Assembly (NCBI GenBank): GCA_002346425.1
Contig: DDZS01000019.1
Span: 2,142 to 66,141 of the forward strand
Direction of reading: 5' to 3'
Length of the DNA stretch: 64,000 nt
Origin: Alphaproteobacteria bacterium UBA3002
Lineage (GTDB): Bacteria; Pseudomonadota; Alphaproteobacteria; Rickettsiales; UBA3002
A program made the translations under genes and the position numbers. The notes beneath the pieces were generated by a model that searched no databases, was not told the DNA's origin, and was given only the letters and a program-made list of their open reading frames with translations. This document shows positions 58,905 to 64,000 of the stretch, piece after piece (the first letter of the stretch is position 1; each line of letters starts with the position of its first letter).

Positions 58905-60747
58905 CAGCCTGCGTAATTTTTTAGCGGGAAGCGTCGATGCAGCGCTGTCGGCTGCCTGCTTTACCATCGCGCTCTATCTACGCTGGTCGGAAGAGGCTTT
59001 TGTAAACGCACAATCCTATCTGGTCGAAGGCATCGTGCTTTCCGCGGCGAGCATGGTGCTATTCGTCTGCTGGTCACGCCTTTATCGCCGCTATTGGCGC
59101 TACGTGTCGTTGCATGATCTGACGACAATCGTCAAAGTCTGCGGTGCATCGCAGGTGGTGTGTTACGGCTTACTTTTCATGCTTAACCGGCTGGAGGAGC
59201 TGCCGCGTAGCGTACCAGTCATGCATGGGCTGCTATTAGTGGCGGCGATGACCGGGCCGCGCCTGATGTCGCGTCTCTGGCATGAGAAAAAACTCCGTTT
59301 GCCCGCCGGAAGGCAAGTTCCTGTTGTTTTGGTAGGTGCCACTACACAGGCTGAAGCCTTTATCCGCGAATCGATTCGCCAGCCGTCTTTCCCCTACCGC
59401 GTGGTGGCGGTGATCGCGCTGGATGAACAAGGGCAGGGGCGGACCATGCATGACGTCAATATTTACGGTGGCTTGCATGAAATTCCGGCAGTTTTGCGTA
59501 AATTAAAGCGCAAACAACAAGCCGCGCAACGTCTGATCATTGCTGACCCGCATATGAGCGGTGAAGCCGTAGGGCAATTGCTGAAACTTGCCGAAAGCGA
59601 AGCGATTCTACTCTCGCGCATGCCCCGTATCAGCGATTTGTCGCAAAGTGAAGAAGTGGCCAAAGTGCGTCCCGTGGCCGTAGAAGATTTGCTGGGTCGC
59701 AGTCAGGTGAAACCCGACCAAGCGGCAATGGAACAGGTCATTCAGGGCAAGAAAATTCTCATTACCGGCGCGGGCGGATCGATCGGTAGCGAACTCGTGC
59801 GCCAGATTGCCGCGTGGCAACCGAAACATATTCTGCTGCTCGAACAAAGCGAGTTGGCGCTATATGAAATCGACCGCGAATTGGCCGCCACGCATCCCGA
59901 GCTGACGCGGCGGGCGATTCTGGGCAATATTCGCAATAAAGAGCAGATTTTATCACTGTTTAAGCGCCATAAACCCGAAGTCGTTTTCCACGCAGCGGCA
60001 TTAAAGCATGTCCCGCTTTGCGAGATGAATCAGGCCGAAGCGGTGCGCACCAATATTCACGGTACCCGCAATGTAGCAGATGCCTGTGTCGAAGCGGAAG
60101 TGCCGCTGATGGTGCAGGTGTCGACCGATAAAGCGGTCAATCCGACCAATATCATGGGTGCGTGCAAACGGCTGGCGGAAGCCTATTGTCAGGCGCTGGG
60201 CCAAAGCCAAAAAGTAACGCGTTTCGTCACGGTGCGTTTTGGCAATGTACTCGGCTCTACCGGATCGGTAGTGCCACTGTTTCAAAAGCAATTGGAAGCG
60301 GGCGGACCGCTCACGGTAACGCATGCTGACATGACGCGTTACTTCATGACCATTCCGGAAGCGGTGCAGCTGATTCTGCAAGCCGCGGCTTTGCCGTGTG
60401 ACCAGGCAGCGCCAATTTTTGTCTTAAATATGGGAACCCCAGTGCGTATCGAAGATTTGGCGATTCAGATGATCCGCCTTGCTGGATTACGTCCGCATGA
60501 CGATATCGCGATTACCTATACCGGGCTGCGTCCGGGTGAGAAATTGCATGAGGAACTTTTTTACGATAGCGAAAAAGTCGAACCGACCAGCCATAGCGAT
60601 ATTATGCTGGCCGCCGCGCGTGAGGCGGCGGTTAAGCTGATCGCCAAGCAAATCGACGATCTACATAAAGCGGCGAGCAAAGCCGAGCCCGACCAATTGA
60701 AACGTTTGTTGCACACCGCCGTACCCGAATATAAGGAGGCCACATGA
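58894..60747 (+). CDS. Nucleoside-diphosphate-sugar epimerase/dehydratase (CapD/PglF type)
   Basis: 617 residues from the ATG at 58894. Four N-terminal spans (residues 8-130 or so) anchor a CoA-binding-like middle and a C-terminal short-chain dehydrogenase domain. The NAD motif is [12 protein letters not shown] near residues 288-300; [20 protein letters not shown] near 410 contains the catalytic segment, with Met in place of the usual Tyr as in membrane 4,6-dehydratases. It acts on UDP-GlcNAc-type sugars for surface glycans. Overlaps GT4 and purH. Confidence 0.92.
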   Translation: MRRSSLRNFLAGSVDAALSAACFTIALYLRWSEEAFVNAQSYLVEGIVLSAASMVLFVCWSRLYRRYWRYVSLHDLTTIVKVCGASQVVCYGLLFMLNRLEELPRSVPVMHGLLLVAAMTGPRLMSRLWHEKKLRLPAGRQVPVVLVGATTQAEAFIRESIRQPSFPYRVVAVIALDEQGQGRTMHDVNIYGGLHEIPAVLRKLKRKQQAAQRLIIADPHMSGEAVGQLLKLAESEAILLSRMPRISDLSQSEEVAKVRPVAVEDLLGRSQVKPDQAAMEQVIQGKKILITGAGGSIGSELVRQIAAWQPKHILLLEQSELALYEIDRELAATHPELTRRAILGNIRNKEQILSLFKRHKPEVVFHAAALKHVPLCEMNQAEAVRTNIHGTRNVADACVEAEVPLMVQVSTDKAVNPTNIMGACKRLAEAYCQALGQSQKVTRFVTVRFGNVLGSTGSVVPLFQKQLEAGGPLTVTHADMTRYFMTIPEAVQLILQAAALPCDQAAPIFVLNMGTPVRIEDLAIQMIRLAGLRPHDDIAITYTGLRPGEKLHEELFYDSEKVEPTSHSDIMLAAAREAAVKLIAKQIDDLHKAASKAEPDQLKRLLHTAVPEYKEAT

Positions 60748-62273
60748 CCCAACGCGCATTACTATCCGTATCCGACAAAACCGGTCTGACCGATTTTGCG
60801 AAAGCCCTAACCGATGCCGGATGGGAGCTGCTATCGACCGGCGGCACCGCGAAACATTTGAAAGACGCTGGCTTCGCCGTCACGTCTGTCAGCGATGTGA
60901 CGGGATTCCCGGAAATCATGGGGGGGCGTGTAAAGACATTACACCCCAAAATTCATGGCGGCATTCTGGCCGATCGCGATCAGGCGGAGCATTCGCAGGC
61001 GATGCAGGAACATGGGATTGCGGGGATCGATATGGTAGTGATTACGCTCTATCCTTTCGAGCAGACCGTAGCGGGCGACGCCTCGATAACGGATGCGATT
61101 GAAAATATCGACATTGGCGGGCCGGCGATGATTCGTGCGGCGGCCAAAAACCATGCGCATGTCACTATCATTACCGACCCTGCGGATTACGCACGGGTGG
61201 CAGCGACGCTTACAGATCAGGGGCCGGATCAAGCTCTGCGGCGGGAATTGGCGGGGAAAGCCTTTGCCCGCACCGCTGCCTATGACACGGCAATCAGCCG
61301 CTGGTTTGCGCAGGAATTTAGCGTAGACGGCCTGCCCGATCATTTTATCGGCGGTCGCAAGGGCGCGCCGTTACGGTATGGTGAAAACCCGCATCAACAG
61401 GCTGCAACCTATCTGCTGCCGAGCGACCAACCCTCCGTGCTGCATGCCAAGCAACTGCAAGGCAAGGAATTGAGCTATAATAACCTCGCCGATGCCGATG
61501 CAGCCGTCCGTCTGGTCAGTGAATTTGAAGAACCGGCCGTGGCAATCATTAAACACGCCAACCCCTGCGGCGTGGCGCTTGGTAAAGATTGTGTCGATGC
61601 CTATCGGAAAGCACTGGCTTGCGATGCGACGAGTGCGTTTGGCGGTATTCTGGCAATCAATCGCGAGTTGGATGAATTGCTGGTTGAGGCAATTGGTAAG
61701 CTGTTTCTGGAAGTGATTATTTGCCCGCGCATTACCAATGGTGCGGCAGCAGTCTTGGAAAAGAAAAAGAATCTACGCGTGTTGGTTACCGGCGGGATGC
61801 TGGAACATTCGAATGAGCTGGTCATCAAAGCGGTTGCTGGCGGATATCTGGTGCAAGAGCGTGATACCGCACTGCTACAGGACCTGAATGTCGCAACCAA
61901 AACCCATCCAGATGCGCGTCAGTTACGGGATCTGCAGTTTGCCTTCACGGTCGCCAAGCATGTGGCATCGAATGCGATTGTCATGGCCAAAGAAGGCGCC
62001 ACCGTCGGCATCGGCGCCGGGCAAATGAGTCGGGTTGATTCGGTCCGTCTGGCGTGCTGGAAAGCGGAGAATGCTGGCCTATCCACCCAAGGCGCGGTCT
62101 TGGCGTCGGATGCGTTTTTCCCGTTTGACGACAACGTGCATCACGCCGCGGAAGCGGGAATAGCCGCGCTTATTCAGCCGGGCGGTTCTGTGCGGGATGA
62201 CGAAGTGATTGCCGCCGCGGATCAGCACGGGATGGCGATGGTGATGACTGGTATCCGCCACTTCCGGCATTAG
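60744..62273 (+). CDS. purH: Bifunctional AICAR formyltransferase / IMP cyclohydrolase
   Basis: 509 residues, usual length. PurH does the last two steps of IMP synthesis. The N-terminal MGS-like cyclohydrolase has [15 protein letters not shown] and [15 protein letters not shown]; the C-terminal transformylase has [10 protein letters not shown], the catalytic KHANPCGVA and [11 protein letters not shown]. The ATG overlaps the CapD-like stop by four bases after AAGGAGG, so a purine gene is joined to a surface-glycan unit. Confidence 0.97.
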   Translation: MTQRALLSVSDKTGLTDFAKALTDAGWELLSTGGTAKHLKDAGFAVTSVSDVTGFPEIMGGRVKTLHPKIHGGILADRDQAEHSQAMQEHGIAGIDMVVITLYPFEQTVAGDASITDAIENIDIGGPAMIRAAAKNHAHVTIITDPADYARVAATLTDQGPDQALRRELAGKAFARTAAYDTAISRWFAQEFSVDGLPDHFIGGRKGAPLRYGENPHQQAATYLLPSDQPSVLHAKQLQGKELSYNNLADADAAVRLVSEFEEPAVAIIKHANPCGVALGKDCVDAYRKALACDATSAFGGILAINRELDELLVEAIGKLFLEVIICPRITNGAAAVLEKKKNLRVLVTGGMLEHSNELVIKAVAGGYLVQERDTALLQDLNVATKTHPDARQLRDLQFAFTVAKHVASNAIVMAKEGATVGIGAGQMSRVDSVRLACWKAENAGLSTQGAVLASDAFFPFDDNVHHAAEAGIAALIQPGGSVRDDEVIAAADQHGMAMVMTGIRHFRH

Positions 62274-62310
62274 AAATTATTTCCGGCGCGGCGCGTCGGA
62301 ATGTTGCTCC

Positions 62311-62335
62311 CCTATTTTGCTTCCTGCAAAATAGG
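62311..62335. repeat. Perfect 10-bp hairpin between purH and motB
   Basis: CCTATTTTGC-TTCCT-GCAAAATAGG. It lies between two convergent genes and could stop transcription from both sides, though there is no T-run on either strand. Confidence 0.75.
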
Positions 62336-62411
62336 TGGAACCTAAGCTATCGCAGCTCATGGCTGTGGTCGGCCTGCTGGCCTCTTTTCATTACGAAGAA
62401 GCGCAAAAAAT

Positions 62412-63077
62412 CTAATCTACCCGCTCTACACGAATAGCGACGCGGCGATTGAGTTCGCGGTTTTGTTCGATGGGGTTGCCCATTTCATCTAGGTTCGGCA
62501 CTTTCGGTTTGGTATCGGCATGGCCGACAGCGCTAAGCAATTCAGGCGTTAACCCATCGGCGATGAAGAAGCGGACGATGTTAGCCGCGCGCCCTGCCGA
62601 AAGCTCCCAATTCGAGGGATAGACGTTAGAACGAATCGGCACATCGTCGGTGTGGCCTTCGATATTGATCTCATAGGCGTCATAATCAAAATCTTGTAGA
62701 ATCAGCGCGACCTCCTGCAAAATGGGAACCGCTTCGGCTTTAAATTTGGCAGAGCCGGAATGGTAGAAAGCGCCACTAGCCAGCTCCAATGTTATGCCGT
62801 CGTCATCCTGTTCTACGGACATGACCGATTCCAGCGCATTGGCTTCGATCATAATCTCGATTTCTTCCGTCAGCGTCGACATGCTGTCCTGCTCTTGCTC
62901 TTGCATCAGCCCGGCAGCGGTAAACGCGTCGGCGACTTTTTTGAAGTCATCTTCCTGCGGTTTGGACACAGAAAACATCAGGATGAAAAAACATAAGATC
63001 AGGGTGACCGCGTCGGCATAGGTGACGAGCCACTCATCGGTATTTTCCTCTTCCTGCTTTTTCTTTTTAACCGCCAT
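62412..63077 (-). CDS. motB: MotB-like flagellar stator protein (OmpA-type C-terminus)
   Basis: 221 residues. A short cytosolic N-terminus with KKKKQEEENTDEW, one span (LVTYADAVTLILCFFILMFSV) whose aspartate (YAD) is the proton- or sodium-binding residue, a plug-like helix, then a peptidoglycan-binding OmpA domain (IEGHTDDVPI, NWELSAGRAANIVRF). With MotA it makes the ion-driven stator that turns the flagellum. The motA stop is two bases upstream of its start. Confidence 0.93.
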   Translation of the reverse strand: MAVKKKKQEEENTDEWLVTYADAVTLILCFFILMFSVSKPQEDDFKKVADAFTAAGLMQEQEQDSMSTLTEEIEIMIEANALESVMSVEQDDDGITLELASGAFYHSGSAKFKAEAVPILQEVALILQDFDYDAYEINIEGHTDDVPIRSNVYPSNWELSAGRAANIVRFFIADGLTPELLSAVGHADTKPKVPNLDEMGNPIEQNRELNRRVAIRVERVD

Positions 63078-63079
63078 GG

Positions 63080-63886
63080 CTACCCACGTATCTGCCGGTC
63101 GATGTCGAAATGAATGGATGGATCAAGGAAACTATTAAGGCGATCTTGCATGTAACGCGGGCTTTTCTTTTCCGCGAGCATGATGAGCCCTTCAATCACC
63201 ATCGTATTACGGAACAGCTCGATCTCTTCTTTCTGCTGTAAGGTGCTGGCAGCGGGCAGAAATAACAGCCGCGCCAAGATAACACCATACAACGTCGTGA
63301 TGAGGGCGATGGCCATGCCCACCCCGATGGTTTTTGCCATGTCGCCACCCGCGCCCATGCTTTGCAACACACCAACCAGACCGATCAGGGTCCCTATCAT
63401 ACCAAAGGCCGGGGCAGTTCCGCCCATATTTTTCAAAATCGTCACAGGAACAGTCGCGCGCTCATACTCGGCTTCAATCGCTTGCTCCATCATCGGGCGT
63501 AGATCCTCGGCCTTATGGCCACCGGCGATGCATTCCATGCAATAGCGGATCACCGGGTCGTTTGACTTGACGGATTTGATTTCATTCTCCAGCGCGGGCA
63601 GACCCTTCTGCTGTACCAGATAGGCCCATTTGATGATGCGCCCAATTTCTTCATTGAGACCCTCGCGTGAGGATTTGGGCTTTTTCAGCATCCACCAGAT
63701 GGCTTTGAAGCTGGTTTTTACATAGCGCGCCTGATAGCTCATAAATGCGGAGGCAATCGTGCCGCCAAGCACAATGGCAAGACTTGGAATATGGACGAAT
63801 ATAAACGGGTTTTCGATCGACGTGACCGCCGCGCCGACAACCAATAGAATACCCAGGATCGTTCCGATCAACGCGCCCAGTGACAT
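63080..63886 (-). CDS. motA: MotA-like flagellar stator protein
   Basis: 268 residues from the ATG at 63886 (GGGAG ribosome site), the frame being open further upstream without similarity. Four spans: residues 5-24, 30-50, about 160-180 and 190-210, with a cytosolic loop that meets the rotor. FGMIGTLIGLVGVLQSMG and VGMAIALITTLYGVILARLLFLPAA are typical of MotA/PomA. No other flagellar genes are in the window. The sequence right of it (63887-64000) holds its promoter region. Confidence 0.93.
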   Translation of the reverse strand: MSLGALIGTILGILLVVGAAVTSIENPFIFVHIPSLAIVLGGTIASAFMSYQARYVKTSFKAIWWMLKKPKSSREGLNEEIGRIIKWAYLVQQKGLPALENEIKSVKSNDPVIRYCMECIAGGHKAEDLRPMMEQAIEAEYERATVPVTILKNMGGTAPAFGMIGTLIGLVGVLQSMGAGGDMAKTIGVGMAIALITTLYGVILARLLFLPAASTLQQKEEIELFRNTMVIEGLIMLAEKKSPRYMQDRLNSFLDPSIHFDIDRQIRG

Positions 63887-64000
63887 GGCACACTCCCTGT
63901 AAAGTCGTTGTTTTTTCAGATAGTGTGACGAAACTGTCCCGAAAAAGCAAGGCGCATGCACCCAAGCAGCGGGCTTTGGCATTGCAAGCGCTTATCGCAA

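Overview
The window looks like chromosome of a free-living, motile, aerobic Gram-negative alphaproteobacterium. Supporting this are the gene order mnmE-mnmG-rsmG-parA-parB with embedded parS sites, a DUF3576-leuS-lptE-holA operon facing parB, F1 ATP synthase genes without Fo genes, a three-gene cytochrome bc1 operon, DUF484-xerC, DUF3035 and DUF3576 lipoproteins, an outer-membrane porin, KDO activation (kdsB) and MotA/MotB stators. The exact order cannot be fixed from sequence alone; a deep-branching, Rhodospirillales-like or Micavibrio-like lineage is only a guess. I see no prophage, insertion sequence, CRISPR array or rRNA operon. This is mostly compact housekeeping DNA.

Layout. 1-2 kb: end of a Yej-type peptide ABC importer, then a quinone oxidoreductase. 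3-8.6 kb: tRNA modification genes mnmE and mnmG, 16S rRNA methylase rsmG and parAB, with four parS-like sites inside mnmG and rsmG and an AT-rich composition; this is probably close to the replication origin. 8.6-13.2 kb: holA, lptE, leuS and a lipoprotein on the minus strand. 13.2-16.7 kb: porin, YggS, an orphan protein and two intergenic regions rich in inverted repeats that share a 75-bp repeat. 16.7-21.6 kb: atpHAGDC. 21.6-30 kb: priA, fsa, DUF484, xerC, an alpha/beta hydrolase with no ordinary start codon, two orphan proteins and a Y-family polymerase. 30-31 kb: tRNA-Ser(UGA) with a duplicated 3' tail, then tag. 31-35 kb: glutathione peroxidase and a ResB-CcsA-ResA (System II) cytochrome c maturation operon. 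35-42.4 kb: SPFH/NfeD/cytochrome c operon, kdsB, a PfkB kinase, an AmpG-like permease, an orphan and hemF. 42.4-45.8 kb: trmL and the bc1 operon. 45.8-52.2 kb: uppP, murJ, a Ca/Na exchanger, secF, ribF, lspA and a DUF3035 lipoprotein. 52.2-62.3 kb: a tightly overlapped series of an M16 peptidase pair, pgi and mutL, followed by a GT4 sugar-phosphate transferase, a CapD-like enzyme and purH. 62.4-63.9 kb: motB and motA.

How the genes fit together. bc1 (petABC), the membrane-anchored cytochrome c, System II haem ligation, HemF haem synthesis and F1 ATPase make up an aerobic respiratory set. UppP, MurJ, AmpG, LspA, LptE, KdsB, GT4 and CapD serve the cell envelope. ParABS, PriA, HolA, XerC, MutL, Tag and the Y-family polymerase serve chromosome replication, segregation and repair.

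Most unusual points: System II cytochrome c maturation in an alphaproteobacterium; a roughly 65-residue insertion with two hydrophobic stretches and a CxxC in cytochrome b just after PEWY; four parS-like sites of which one forms the start of mnmG; a duplicated tRNA-Ser tail plus terminator; a hydrolase that seems to need a non-canonical start codon; and a repeated habit of convergent genes that share or overlap their stop codons. No clearly new multi-gene system could be demonstrated.
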